A DNA stretch of 64,000 nt from Piscicola geometra. Lineage: Eukaryota > Annelida > Clitellata > Hirudinida > Piscicolidae. Positions 1 through 11,800 of this stretch are shown one piece after another (the first letter of the stretch is position 1; every line of letters begins with the position of its first letter). Where the stretch lies: assembly GCA_943735955.1 (NCBI GenBank), contig OX030960.1:3488233-3552232 (forward strand), given 5' to 3'. The notes below the pieces were generated by a model. That model had not been told where the DNA came from, ran no database searches, and worked only from the letters and a program-made list of their open reading frames with translations. Both the position numbers and the translations under genes were made by a program.

Positions 1-200
1 AGATGTAGGTGGAGAAAGGAACTTGATTGGAGGAAGGGATAAATCGAACTTTGAAGCAATTGTCGAAATGCATCTAAAACAACATCACTACAACCGATCT
101 TATTTGTGGCAGTAATTTTCTTGTTTTCAAAGAGTACCTAGCAAAATTTACTAAACTTCTCACTTCAAATTCGAATACTCTTGTGGTAAAAGTCATTTTT

Positions 201-1571
201 TTACTTGTTTTTCCTACTGATACTGCTTCCATACACCTTGTCATATATGACAGCCAAGTATTCTCTATTGAAGTCGACTCCAAGCCCCTCGTAGATGCTG
301 CCATCGAGCTCAGCTCCCTTCGACACGAGACAGCCTGAGAGCTGGAAGAAGCAGAGAATGAGGAAGGGAATGAAGGTGATGGCGAGCCCACTCAAGTCCA
401 CGCCGAACAGAACCAGTGGGTATTCCTTTGCCAGCACGTCAACCGTCATCGACAAACCCTTCCACGACATGATCACTCCCGCAGTCGCTCCCCAGATGAA
501 GAGGTTTTCAAAGGCTAACTTTGAGATCCATCTGTGTGGCAAGAGTGTAAAATTAGTTTTGTGGTGAAAGGTTGCTGCTAGTACACAATTCAATTGAGGG
601 TTTTAAAGATTGATATTGATTGAATAAGATTTTGCAGATTTGAAAAACTTAGCGATGAAAATTTTATTTTTGCGCTCTTTGAAACCTGTTGTTTCCATCA
701 TAGAACCTCGACCACTCCTTGGCGTTGTGCTGGAAGAAGCTGAAGAGGGCGACGATTGAGTAGCCCAAGAGAACTGAAACGAATGCCGACAAGGCGAAGG
801 TGTTTGGTAAGATGACTGCGTCGTAAACATACCCCAGTGTAATCCAATGGATGGGACCGAGAGACCAAACGACCATAACTGTTAATGCTACGTCTAAGAT
901 GTATCCGTACTTTCTTGTTCGCTGTTCAGTGATTTGTGATGTTTTGAGATTAAACTATTTAAATTGATTATAAATTGAAATTTTTTACATTAAATTTTTT
1001 TTTTATCTTCTTAAACTAATTTAAAATTATAAAAACATCTTTGTTACAAACTATATTTGGAAACTAGCAAAATCACCTGCGTTCCGTAGAGAACAGGTGC
1101 CTTGAACCACTCTTGATCACTGTCTAGGCTGAAACTGAAGGGAGCTGCGGTGATGTTTCTTCCAGCCCTAAGACTCCACAACAAAACAATGGAAGTTACG
1201 GAGGCCTGCAGAGAAGAAGACAAGTCAGTGGGGCCGAAGATTGCATCGTAAATCTCCTGAAGAGCTCTATAGTGAGCGATGTTGGCAGACGAGAGAATGT
1301 AGTTGTAGGTGCGAGAAAAGAGAACGAATTTGAATTGATCAAAGCCGCTAACGTAGTCGTTGATCTCATCTTGAAACAACGTTATGAATAACTCGACGGA
1401 AACTCCGAAAAGGAGCAGAATGCAGGTGCTGATGACTCTTGATTCGAAGAGACTGAAGAGGAGAACATCCTGAAGGACGTAGGTGCCGTACCAGAAGGTC
1501 ACGATGAGAGGCGTAAAGACGAACCAGTTGAGGAGATGGTCAACAACGAGGTACTTGGTGTCTGTGTCCAT
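201..1571 (-). CDS. fuseless-like multi-pass transmembrane protein
   Basis: Three coding exons on the minus strand join in frame to 353 residues: 1571-1077 (phase 0, donor CAG/GTGATT), 921-686 (acceptor AACAG/CGA) and 531-201 (acceptor CACACAG, stop at 203-201). The start chosen is the ATG at 1571 (MDTDTKYLVVDHLLNW); the open frame continues a little upstream but without an ATG. About seven to eight hydrophobic segments are visible, for example LLNWFVFTPLIVTFWYGTYV near residue 11 and the exon-3 stretch FENLFIWGATAGVIMSWKGL. The paired W-rich membrane blocks resemble the fuseless family, known in Drosophila as a presynaptic membrane protein; the identification rests on remembered family pattern only. 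A donor-like GTAAGT site near 1839 suggests a noncoding 5' exon around 1840-1930. It could instead be another orphan multi-pass family. Confidence 0.6.
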
Positions 1572-2657
1572 TGCCTGTGGAAAGTCGATTCGAAAATTGT
1601 GAATAAGCTGCAACCTCGACGAGAAGGGAAGTGGATTTTTTTGTGATGCCTTCTGTATGCTTTGTGTTGTATTAGCTAAAAGATTTTTTTAAAGTTCATA
1701 CAATCAATACTAATTTGATTATAAAAGCCTAATCATACTTTTCGAGCAATTATTTGCTTTAGAGCTCAAAACGTTTGAAAACTTTTAGATTCGCGAAATA
1801 GATGAAGTAAAGAAGAAATGTAAATATAAAAAAACTTACCTATTTCCATACCACCTTTTCAAAAAACAGCTCATCTATAGCCTCATTTTATTGTTGCTTC
1901 GCTTCCCAGTTAGCTTCCTACAACTCATATAAAACAGATTTTTATGAAAAATCAATTTAACTCAGTTAATACTCCAAGAACTTTATCATCTTTTTTCTAT
2001 CACATTATATTAGAACCTTATTTTTTACAATTATTATTTTCTATATTTTTTTGCTTTTAAATGTTTACTTTTTCTACTCATCGATTTTTTATGATTTATT
2101 TTGTTTTTATATTCCTATAGTAACGCAATCTATCAATAAAAGCTATAAGAAATAAGTATCAATGATATTATCATTCAATCAATAATATTTATACTTTAAA
2201 AATGCTAAATATTTAATCTACATGTTATTTGTGGAAATCTGCCCGTTAGGCGGTCCATAAGTAGACCAGTATATAATACACATGAACAGCGAAAAGTGTT
2301 CTCCAGCTAATAAACCGTCAATTTAGAACATAATTAATCACATAGTCCACAAATCTCAATTAAACCATTATTGGAAGGCCCATGGCTGCACTACTAACTC
2401 TTCTTTATAACTTAATTGCTTTTTTTAATAGAATTTTTTCTTGTTTTATTTTTCTGTTAAATCTATTCTAAAATTATATAATTTGAACATTTATTTAGAT
2501 TTACTTTTAAATATTAGGTCAGTATCCAAAATTAGTTATTCTATATTAACGTCATTTATTAAAAAATAGATAAAAATTAAAGATACTTTTCAAATAAATA
2601 GTTTCAAAAAAAATTTATTCTTTCAATTTGTAACACTTAGTTGAAATTGTGCTGACA
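1572..2657. other. intergenic region between divergent genes
   Basis: AT-rich sequence between the minus-strand fuseless-like gene and the plus-strand MRNIP gene. A strong donor-like site on the minus strand (AATAG/GTAAGT, about 1840) may end a 5' untranslated exon. I see no other open frame, RNA gene or transposon here. Confidence 0.4.
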
Positions 2658-2992
2658 ATGCCAGAGACTTTCCAAGTCGTCAAGTGTTTCAGTTGTTCGA
2701 TATATCAGGTTCAAAAAGAGAAAAAGACTAAAAAGTGGAAATGCAAAGTTTGCGACGCCCCGCAATCTCTCAAATATGTAACTATGTTGAGAAAAAAATC
2801 GTCTTATTATTTCTAGGAAAGAGTTCAAAATGAATGATTGAGCTTTCAATTCCTTAGGTGTATGGCAGTGGCTCTGCTTATGACTGCCGGCAACACGTAC
2901 AAAAACTCAATACGCTTGCAGCTGAAATGCAGAATGAAAAAGAAAACGAGGGCTTAAACGAATGTGAAATCGATGAAGATGACGATTACTGA
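2658..2992 (+). CDS. MRNIP: MRN complex-interacting protein homologue, short
   Basis: Two small exons, 2658-2777 and 2858-2992, join in phase 0 across an 80-bp GT/AG intron to give 84 residues. The N-terminus has two CxxC pairs (KCFSCSIYQV near residue 9 and WKCKVCDAPQS near residue 28) that match the zinc-binding start of vertebrate MRNIP. Exon 2 opens with VYGSGSAYDCRQHVQKLN, the family's other diagnostic block, and the protein ends in an acidic stretch (CEIDEDDDY). Vertebrate MRNIP binds the MRE11-RAD50-NBS1 complex in DNA-damage signalling. This copy keeps only the conserved N-terminal third; the long disordered tail of vertebrate proteins is missing, and whether further exons exist is unlikely because the stop is in exon 2. 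A minus-strand frame over the same bases is a shadow. Confidence 0.8.
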
Positions 2993-3451
2993 CGCATTTT
3001 TCTTTATTATCATTATTGAAAAACTTCGGTTCTAATATTTGTTACAGTAGTAGTCTTATTCGTTATTCAAATACAATTTACTAACTTTTAAATCTATATT
3101 TTTTTTCTTGAATTATTCCCATTGATTTTCATTTAATTAAACTCACCTGTGAATTAATTTCGTTTGATTTAATGAATTTAACATTTATGACTATTTATAA
3201 ACTGAGTCACATTAAATGAGAAGAAAGTTTATTTATTTAAGACGGTTTTGCATGTATATATGACATTTATAATCTCTAGATTTCTAAACTTAAAACATGA
3301 CCACATCCTTGGACGCGCTTGGATGAACAAGCATTGTTTAGCTTGTATAGCAAGAGAAGGGCTCTTCATAAAGTTACACATGATGAAAACGTGTCTTCAA
3401 TCCGTTGAAGGTTTTTGTTAGTGTATTCTAAAGTGAAAATAACATTTGAAA

Positions 3452-5374
3452 ATGGAAGACCAGACGTACAACTTTGACGTTTACAGACTGGGATTTGAGC
3501 AGGTTCCAAAATCTACGGTCACTCTTGCTTCCATTCAAAAGCCGTTGAAAAAACTTTACATTCTCTACCAAAAAGCCGTTTCTACAAATCCCCCTCTATC
3601 GCGCGTCAGATTGAATGCCAACAAGCGAGGCTTGAGCGTTGCGAGCATCTTGAACACTTCGGAGGAGCAGAGCAGCACATTCATGAACGAAGCTCTCATT
3701 ACTGACAACCAAGTCGCCATCAGAGCAGCTCTCGCCTTCACTACGCTAACAAATGAGAAGAAAACGGCCAAGTACAAAGCAGCCTTTGTGAACCTTGATC
3801 CGGAAGTCAAAACAAAAAATGAAAAAGAGTACAACGCCTTGTTTTCATCTCTCGATGAAAAAGAAATGTTTCTTGTTTCAATCGAACATCCGCCCCTCTT
3901 CGTCTGCGTCAACAGAACTCGAAATTCGAAAAACCTTGAATTGAGAGTATTTGCTTGTTCATCTGACGAGCAGGCTTTAGACATTATGAAAGCATTGAAA
4001 GGTGAAACGATCGTTGATTATGGCAACAAGTCCTACGGTAAAAGTAATGATGGCGAAACCGAAGCATCTGGAAAGAGCTCGCTGACAACAAAGCCATCAA
4101 TCGAGACAGAGTCAAACAGTGGCTCAGTCAGCTCCACAGTAACATCTCAACCAAATCAAGAAACGATCCAACAACCCCTCTATGAAACATATCCACAACA
4201 AGGTCCCAATGGTTATGAACAGGGACAATACTTTAATCACCAGATGCCACAGAGCCCTTACGCCAACCAAGGATATCCTCCAAACGCTTATTACCCATAC
4301 CCACCCTATGGTAACCCTTACCATCCGCCCCATTTCATGCATCCATACCCTCCCCAGCAGCAACAGGGGATATTCTCACTGCCCACCATACAAACTAACC
4401 AGTCTTCTCAGGCACCTATCTCCAGCGGCAACCTCCATGACAACATTGATGTGAATTTATCCGCTATGAAGGTTCCACGGCCCACAATCGACCAAAGTAA
4501 ATTAAATCCACCAAGTAATAACAGGAATCCAAATAGCGCCACCGACTCGAACCTGAATGATAACAGACTCAATGAAAACCATAGAGGCAACCCGTCTAAC
4601 CATACGAGCAACCCAGATCCGGGAAATATCAGCTTAAAATCAGAAAATAATGATAAAGAGCAGTTTAATCCGACTTTCACAGATTCACAATATGCTTCAA
4701 TCCAAAAGGAAGCTTCGGACCAAAGGCAAAATGTGATCAGAACTGGCGCTCAATCGATATACCCACGTCTCTCGCCAACAGAGACTCAAAACTTTCCCCT
4801 AGCGGGCCAGTTTTTTCAACCACCTGTCCAACAGATGTCTTCCCCTGTCCAACAAGTGTCTCCCCCTTTCCCTGTACAGCAATATTCACAGTTCAGCCAA
4901 AATCCACAAAGCATCTCAAGCTCTATCCAGAATTTGTCTCCATCCGCATTTTATCAATGTCCCAGTCCGTCTTCAGCTAGTAATAGTTTTGCTGAAAACT
5001 CACAAACACAACTTCGTCCAGATGAACTAATCCCGCATGAAATCGAACCTTCTGCTCCAAAGAAAGAACGAGTCGCCCCTGCAGTTCCGACCAAAAAACC
5101 AGCTGTCCCACCACCCGTGCCGAAGCCAGTGAGTCATGGTTCTAGCTTTTCAGACGAAATGCTCAGTCCCTCTTTGATCGGCAATGGGAAAGAATCTCTG
5201 CACTTGATTGAACCAAAGAAGCTGAGAGGAGTGCATGTCTTGCCCTTTCCAGTGAAGATCGTCAAAGGCAGTCCCGAGGTTGACGAGAGAGACAAAAACC
5301 TTGCCGTTGATATGCAACAAGGGTTGAATTTGAACGAAGCTGACCGGACAACAGGCCAGCAAGTTCATTTGTAA
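3452..5374 (+). CDS. intronless PTB-like adaptor protein, P/Q-rich
   Basis: A single uninterrupted exon encodes 640 residues from the ATG at 3452 (MEDQTYNFD). Residues 5-185 look like a PTB/PID fold: a start YRLGFEQVP, an alternation of strands, LFVCVNRT near 150, and a closing strand-helix LRVFACSSDEQALDIMKAL. The rest is low-complexity and rich in Pro, Gln, Asn and Ser, with Tyr-rich repeats around residues 260-310 (YPPNAYYPYPPYGNPYHPP) and a polyproline SH3-type ligand KKPAVPPPVPKP near 548. It is therefore probably a cytosolic signalling adaptor. I do not recognise a specific orthologue. Lack of introns beside intron-rich neighbours raises the possibility of an old retrocopy. A polyadenylation signal AATAAA lies at 5440-5445. 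Its 3' end converges with BLOC1S2. Confidence 0.6.
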   Translation: MEDQTYNFDVYRLGFEQVPKSTVTLASIQKPLKKLYILYQKAVSTNPPLSRVRLNANKRGLSVASILNTSEEQSSTFMNEALITDNQVAIRAALAFTTLTNEKKTAKYKAAFVNLDPEVKTKNEKEYNALFSSLDEKEMFLVSIEHPPLFVCVNRTRNSKNLELRVFACSSDEQALDIMKALKGETIVDYGNKSYGKSNDGETEASGKSSLTTKPSIETESNSGSVSSTVTSQPNQETIQQPLYETYPQQGPNGYEQGQYFNHQMPQSPYANQGYPPNAYYPYPPYGNPYHPPHFMHPYPPQQQQGIFSLPTIQTNQSSQAPISSGNLHDNIDVNLSAMKVPRPTIDQSKLNPPSNNRNPNSATDSNLNDNRLNENHRGNPSNHTSNPDPGNISLKSENNDKEQFNPTFTDSQYASIQKEASDQRQNVIRTGAQSIYPRLSPTETQNFPLAGQFFQPPVQQMSSPVQQVSPPFPVQQYSQFSQNPQSISSSIQNLSPSAFYQCPSPSSASNSFAENSQTQLRPDELIPHEIEPSAPKKERVAPAVPTKKPAVPPPVPKPVSHGSSFSDEMLSPSLIGNGKESLHLIEPKKLRGVHVLPFPVKIVKGSPEVDERDKNLAVDMQQGLNLNEADRTTGQQVHL

Positions 5375-5439
5375 AAAAACGAAGCTGGAAAGTCAACGGG
5401 CTGCTTCCCATAAGATTACATTTCATTTTATTGGCTTGA

Positions 5440-5445
5440 AATAAA
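5440..5445 (+). terminator. polyadenylation signal of the PTB-like gene
   Basis: AATAAA hexamer 66 bases after the stop codon at 5374, in an AT-rich 3' region, the usual arrangement for a eukaryotic polyadenylation signal. Confidence 0.5.
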
Positions 5446-5579
5446 TTAAGCTTCTTAAAAATTCTTTTTAATATTCTTAAAACAAATTTCAAACTTATTT
5501 ATTTTTTGTCTTGAATACAATTATGATGAATTAACCAAAAAAAGAGGTTTATAGAGTTTAAAAAACATTCAAATTGTTT

Positions 5580-6353
5580 TCAGTTTTTTTCAAGTTGTCT
5601 AAATTTGGTTTCTAGTCGTTTAGAGTATGAGTCAATCTTGTAGGCAGCCTGTTCTAAGTTTGTGATGCTGTCATCCAACTGATCTACCATTTCAAAGTAT
5701 ACCTTTAGAACACCACCTTTGAAGATGGATGGTGCAAAGGGTTGAGCATAAATTATTTTTTATATTGTTATATATTGGGTTTTTAATGTTTGATATCTAT
5801 GTAATCATAAATGATCATGAGTAACATATGAGCCAATATGAGAAACAATTGTTAGGTGTGAATATGGAATGAAAATACAGCAAGCTGACCAATTATTTAA
5901 TAAATCATACATACAATTTTTATAAATGTATCACCCAACTTTTTTTATTTAATTCATCAATGGCTATGTTGACTTTTGAAGATATCTCTCTCATTTCAGA
6001 ATAGTATTTCAGTGTTTCGTTGTTTAGTCTTTCCATCAACTTGTAATCTTCACTATTTCCTAAAATAATTAAAATGGAAAAATTAGAAAAGTATAATAAT
6101 TATGCTATAATTCTAATAATAAATTTTAAATGAGTCATACTTTTAATTTCTTCTTGAAAGTAATCTGTTGACTTGAGCAGCATGTCTTTGCACAATTCTT
6201 GTAAAGAATTGATATCATCTGCAAAAATAATATTAAAAAGTAATATTTACGATCACTATTCCCGAAAAAGTATTAATTTAAAAGTTGAAAATAATTTAAA
6301 ACTAAAAGGACTGAAAAATTACCTTTTGGATTTTTGTCAGTGTTCTCGGACAT
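5580..6353 (-). CDS. BLOC1S2: BLOC-1 subunit 2
   Basis: Four minus-strand exons, 6353-6323, 6218-6141, 6059-5940 and 5716-5580, join with consistent phases to a 121-residue helical protein (vertebrate orthologues are about 140). It begins MSENTDKNPKDDINSLQ; exon 2 carries LCKDMLLKSTDYF, exon 3 SEDYKLMERLN and INIAIDEL-like helix, and the last exon ends with LEQAAYKIDSYSKRLE, which matches the family signature LEQAAYKLDAYSKKLE. BLOC1S2 is a small coiled-coil subunit of the BLOC-1 and BORC complexes, which act in endosome sorting and lysosome positioning at the cytosolic face of membranes. No exon is long enough to be seen as an obvious open frame, so the gene is easy to miss. The donor of exon 3 (A/GTTGGG) is weak but is the only one that restores both phase and length. 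Confidence 0.85.
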
Positions 6354-6783
6354 ATTTGATCATTCAAATTAACTTACTAAATTATAGATGAAAATTATAT
6401 AAGTTAAATTTATCGATTTTACTTTTAAAATACTTATAGCGCCTAGTATTTCCAATAAGTGAAATCGTAAAACGCTTGAATACATTATAAATGCAAAAAA
6501 TATTTCTTAATGTTCATTTTTACAATTTAAAGGCTTCACCTATTTTTCAAAATATTAAAAAAAACGTCAGGGTTATATGTGGTTAAAGTTTATGATTAAG
6601 TTAAACCATAAATTTAACAATTATTGAATTTAAAAGGAATAGGAATGCAAATTAGAATATTCAAATAATTACTTATATAAAATCTATAATATGTTTATGT
6701 ATCATACACTTATGATAATCTTTTAACGAATAAATATAACAGTTATTTTCACTATGTGGATCATATTTAAATATCAATTCATT

Positions 6784-7270
6784 TTAATCACTAAAATTTG
6801 TGCTGTAAACATACCAGCAAATAATAGCAATTATTATAAATATCACCAGCGATACTACGATGAAGAATTTCACGTCATAAAATCGAAAAGGACTGTTTTT
6901 ACAGTCAAAGCAAGAAAAGGGCTGAATGAAAGCGTCTCCAAGAATGTTTGAGCTTTCAATCAGTGTTTTTGAGCTTATCGAATTCGAAGTAGAAAAATCC
7001 TCTTTGATTTCATTTTCAGCTAGATTGATTTGAGCGTTGGAGCTTTTTTGAGACTTGATGGTGTCTAAGCTGGCTTGTGAGGTCTCTGAGGCCGAGATAA
7101 AGACATTGTAAATATTCAAAATGGAATATTTGAAAAAATTAGTAAAACTATCAATAAAAGTTGTTGTGTTTTCTGTTGAAAGTGCATTTTGAAATGAAAA
7201 ACGAACCTGGAATTGTCGAAAGAATTACCAGTAGAACCAAAGTACTTGATGCTAATAGTTTGTAATCCAT
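6784..7270 (-). CDS. small type I membrane protein, unknown family
   Basis: Two minus-strand exons, 7270-7207 and 7172-6784, give 150 residues. The first encodes a clear signal peptide (MDYKLLASSTLVLLVILSTI). The second encodes a short Ser/Thr/Asn-rich ectodomain, a cysteine pair SCFDCKNS, and a single hydrophobic helix of about 20 residues (FFIVVSLVIFIIIAIICWYV) close to the C-terminus, followed by a very short tail YSTNFSD. The expected topology is extracellular N-terminus with a minimal cytosolic tail. I do not recognise the family. It lies 430 bp upstream of BLOC1S2 on the same strand but with its own start. The gene model rests on the matched donor G/GTTCGT and acceptor CAACAG. Confidence 0.55.
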
Positions 7271-8830
7271 TATTTTTTAGATTAATTTTTTCTAACTATT
7301 TCTTTCCAATGATCTTTAAACATCCCATCACCTTCTGAATCTACTTGAGTGAACAACACAAAAAAGAACACATCTATTGGGTCAGTCAATATATTTGAAA
7401 TTTAATTAGCGAAAAAAACTGTCAACCCTGAAAAACTGGAATTAAACGAGGCCAGTTGTTATAAGTAAACTTGCTCAAGTTCAAGTTCAACTGCATCAGC
7501 CCACCGCTACATAACTACGTGTTATCATAAGTATTGCTTTTATTTTTGCTGGTTGAACAGATGTGCAATCTGATTCAGGCAAAAAAATCTATAATTCTTC
7601 TAATGGCCTCAATAAAAAATGATTTACTAGATTCAATTCATTTTTCCAGTATTTAAATGCATTATTTAAAAAGCATAATTAATACATAGGGACCTTCCAC
7701 CCACAAGAATATCGATCGCTATTTTTTTTTCATGTGTGAAGAGCTGAAGTTATGCTGTCAATCGATGAAAACCTTTATGGATGTTTACTGTTTCTTTTAG
7801 GGAAACACTCAACATGACATATACAAATTTTGCGCTAAAATAAATATTTAAATAAATAGAGGGTTTTTAATCATTAAAATCTCAGGTTTTATCTTCACCA
7901 TAGTTCCGTGAATTTTCTTCAATTTAATAGAAACGATAAATTAATCATTAATTTATTTATTAATAAATTTATTAATTTTTACATTAATTATTAATGAAAA
8001 CTTGTATTAATGTATTACTTTAGTCTTACGATTTCACATATAGGAATACATAAGAAATAAGTGTTAGCCTTTAATGGGAAGGTTATGATTTTGAGATAAA
8101 AAGCAAGCATTAACAAGGCCGAAGTGGTGATGGATTGAATGCTTGCATGGATGCCTAGATGAATCGTTGGTTGATTGCATGATGGTTTTTCATAAACCTT
8201 ATCATTTTCCACATTAAATATATCAACTCGGGTGCAAAAAAAACTTCTTTAGAATCCATGGTGCTAAAAAGTGCATACGTTTATCGTGTTATCGTTTCTA
8301 TTTTATTATTTTTTAATAGGATTTATGCACTTTATCCCTAACGTGCAAATATATGACTTCATCAGAAAAATACTTAATTTTGTTTTTGTTTTTATTGCCT
8401 TAAGGTCAGGGTAATAAACGGCGGCTATGTAGAATACAAAAAAGTATATTTCTCAACAAAGCAAGGCCTCAGTACTGAATCATTTAGTCGTCACAGATAA
8501 CAAAAACGAGCCTAAGATATAACAGCACTATTATTTATTGCATGTTAAGAAATTTTATAGTTTTTTTTCATGCTAGTGTAAAATAATATCAATGAATAAC
8601 ACCACTGAAGATAAATCTACAACTTATTCGTGTTTTAAGACAATGCACGCTAAAAAAATTTAAAAACCAGTTTCAACTATTAATTCCTATCGTCACACAC
8701 TCAGACAAACCTCACGAATTCTAAAGTCATTTCTATAAAAAAATACAAGATAATAAGAGATCCCCAATCTAAATACATGCAATAACATCCCACCATTCTG
8801 CAAACACCATTGAATGAGTCAAGGCTACAG
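7271..8830. other. AT-rich intergenic stretch
   Basis: Sequence between the small membrane protein and the 3' end of the coiled-coil gene. It contains runs of ATTAATTTATT-like sequence near 7940-8000 and a few short open frames without codon character. No gene, RNA or mobile element recognised. Confidence 0.4.
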
Positions 8831-11800
8831 CTAGCAATATGACTCGCCGCCTTTCACTCTTTGCGAACTTTTGATTCGTTCTAGTTCGATCTTTAAACTT
8901 GTTACTTCTTTTTCGAGTCTCCACTTGCCTTCAGAACTCTCCAGCAGTCTTCCTTGCAGCTTCTTCTGGTACTCGATCACGGCTTGCTTCTCTTGCTGCC
9001 ACCTCACTCGATCCTCTTCACTCTTCCTCTTCAGCTCACTCATCTTTTCTATCACACTCTCCAGTTTCGATGAGGTTACGTTAGTTGCTTTATTGCTGTT
9101 GTTGTCGAAGTTATCTTCGTAATTAATGTTGTAGTTGTTGTTATATGATTGGTTGTTATTATGACTGTCAAAGTTGAAGTTTTGCCTTGAAGAAATGCTT
9201 TCCTGTTTGGTAAGTTCTGCTGGATTGTTTCTTTTTGCCATCGATCTTTCTTGAGATTCGTGTTGTATTCTTTCCAGTTGCCCCTTCAGGTAGTGTATTT
9301 GCTTGCAGGCTTCATCCTTTTCCCTGTAAGCTTCTTGCAGATTCGTTTCCAACGTTTCCAGCTGAGTGTTCAACATCTGGTTTTCTTTTTTCAACTCTAA
9401 GATTCTCAACATCAGATCTTCTTCACTGTATGCTTTCTTGACTTTGCATGCTAGCTTATGAGTGAATGCTTCATTTGAATTCTCATCACCGCTTCTATTC
9501 CGTAGTTGGTTTTTCAACCACATTATTTCGGTATCTTTGTTTTTCAGCATCATTTTATAACTGTTGATATTTCTGTTTTCTTGTAATCCCATGTTAGTTT
9601 GAACAAATATTCTGTCTTCGACCTCTGCGTCATTTCCACTGAGCGATTTACAGACCTGAACATCTTGTCTGCTAGAGTGGCTAGGGCATGTGTTGAAAGC
9701 GTGATTATCATGTTGTAATGTAGTTTCTGGTGATGGTTTTTGAAACAAATGAACAGATTGTCTTATTTTGGAGTTTGAAGCGGTTTTCTTGTAGTTTCTG
9801 CTGCTGTGGGGCCTCCTGCAATCAAGACTGCGATGGTCTTCAGGAATACATTGGTAGGAAGAAGAAGATGATGATGAGGTTGCACTGGAAGAGCTGAGAT
9901 TTTGTGAATTGTAACCGTCGTCGTAGCTGTTGCTGAGAGGTGCCTTGGTGGCTGTTTGTTGCATGTTCTGCTGCTCTTGTTGTGCTTGAAGGTCGAGGTG
10001 TTGTGGGCGGAGTTGAGTTGATTGGACTTTTGGTTGGATGATCGAGAAAGAGGTTTGCTGCGCGTGTTGGACAGAATCTCTTTGTTGGGACAAATAAGTA
10101 TGCGATGCTGCTATGTTGTTCTGGTCATTCACGTTGTTGTTTTTGTTGTTGCTGTTGTTGTAGGCATCACTAATAAAACACGTATTGTTTAGTTGCACTA
10201 GATTAATGTTGCTTTTGGGGTTGCTAATGTTCCCCATAGATTTTTTTTCCTTTAAAAGTGATGCTGTCTGCGGTCTGAAGGCTACAGGTTTCACTATTTG
10301 GTTTGATTTGTTCTGCAATTCGATGATATTTGGTTATTTATGATCAAAAAATGGAAAAATAGTTGTATAATCTTTTTTATGAATGTTTGCTGAGATTAAG
10401 ATAATTTTTAATTATATGAAAAATACTTTTCATGATAAACTGCAAAAAAAATAAATTGTTGATTTTTTTATCAGCTACATTGTTCTGTTTTTAAAGTTCC
10501 ACATTGCAGAACTTCTACAAATTCTTAAAAATAAATCAGCTTTTTAAAACGTTTCGCTAAACATTTAAAGCAACTTTCTAGAGATAAAATTTTACTTTTT
10601 CATAACCAAGTTTATATTTCTGTTTCTTACAACTTCTCAATGCCTCAGCTAATTGCTTCAGTTATGAGGGCATCATTTGAAATTGGATCCTGCTGTAATT
10701 TATCTACAGGACGAGCTTCAAAGTCTGAAGCCAATTTTCGAAGCCTTTAATTATTTATTTTAATTTTTTTTTATTGTTAAAACTTATTACAAAATGCTAT
10801 TTCAAGTTTTAAATCAAATATTTCAATGTTGTATTTTCATGCAAATTTACCAAAGATTGCAATATAACACCGCTGGAAAAGTTTCGTTCGTATAATTAAA
10901 ATAGCACATCTCATATATAACGCACTTCTTCGCAAGGGTCAGGTCCATCAAAGTCAGAACTAGAAGTCTGATAAGACACTTGAATGGGCTTGTGATGATA
11001 ACACAAAGCAGCTTTTTGAACTGAAAATAAACTCAGATTTTACGAAAGTTTGACAGTAATTATCCGCCCATCCTCTAGGGTTCAATTCTCTGCTAAATTA
11101 ATTGCTACATTACCTTAGTAGTAGAACGATGTTTTTTTTATATTATCTTTATCTTATTCAAAAGTTTTATAATTGTTATTTTTATTGTTCTGTTTGCTAT
11201 CTTGTTGGCTAATTTGGCCCAGAAGTATTGTCTGCAAGCAAGTGCTAGTTAGCAAATCCGGATTTATTGGCTCCCCATGAGTGCATTAGAATTTTCTAAA
11301 AACCTTTTCACTGAAACTTTCATCTTAGTCCTTTTTTATAAAAACTTTTAAATGAATTATTTTCATTCTTCAACTTTAATTTTTTTTTATTATAACATAA
11401 TCTTCAAACTCCCTACCATAATGGGCAGACAGTTCTCACGTTAGATTCAAATAAAATCGCAAAGAGCGTCTCGCAGCCTAGACTCCCGCACGCAACGATG
11501 GCATATTTTACACGAAACCATTTAAATGACGTTAATATATTATGCATTTAATTCGAAATCCCCAAGAATCAAATCCATGAAGTCTGAGTGTAAGAGAAAG
11601 AACAAAAGGGGCTGTCACACTTGTAATTTGCTTGCCGACGTTTCATGGTGGTTGTGAAAAATTGAAAGAATTCATTGTTTCTCTTGTCTTTCTTAACGCT
11701 TCGTTAGACCGCTTCATTGTTTCATTCCTCAACATTAATTGACAAATTAAGAATTTCGAGGCATCAACAACACAATAGTCTCTGCACTTGTTTAATGAGT

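Noticed and set aside
3565..3984. 139-codon antisense open frame
   Set aside because: Shadow of the PTB-like gene on the opposite strand.
8015..8212. 65-codon minus-strand open frame
   Set aside because: No splice-consistent extension, no recognisable domain, AT-biased spacer.
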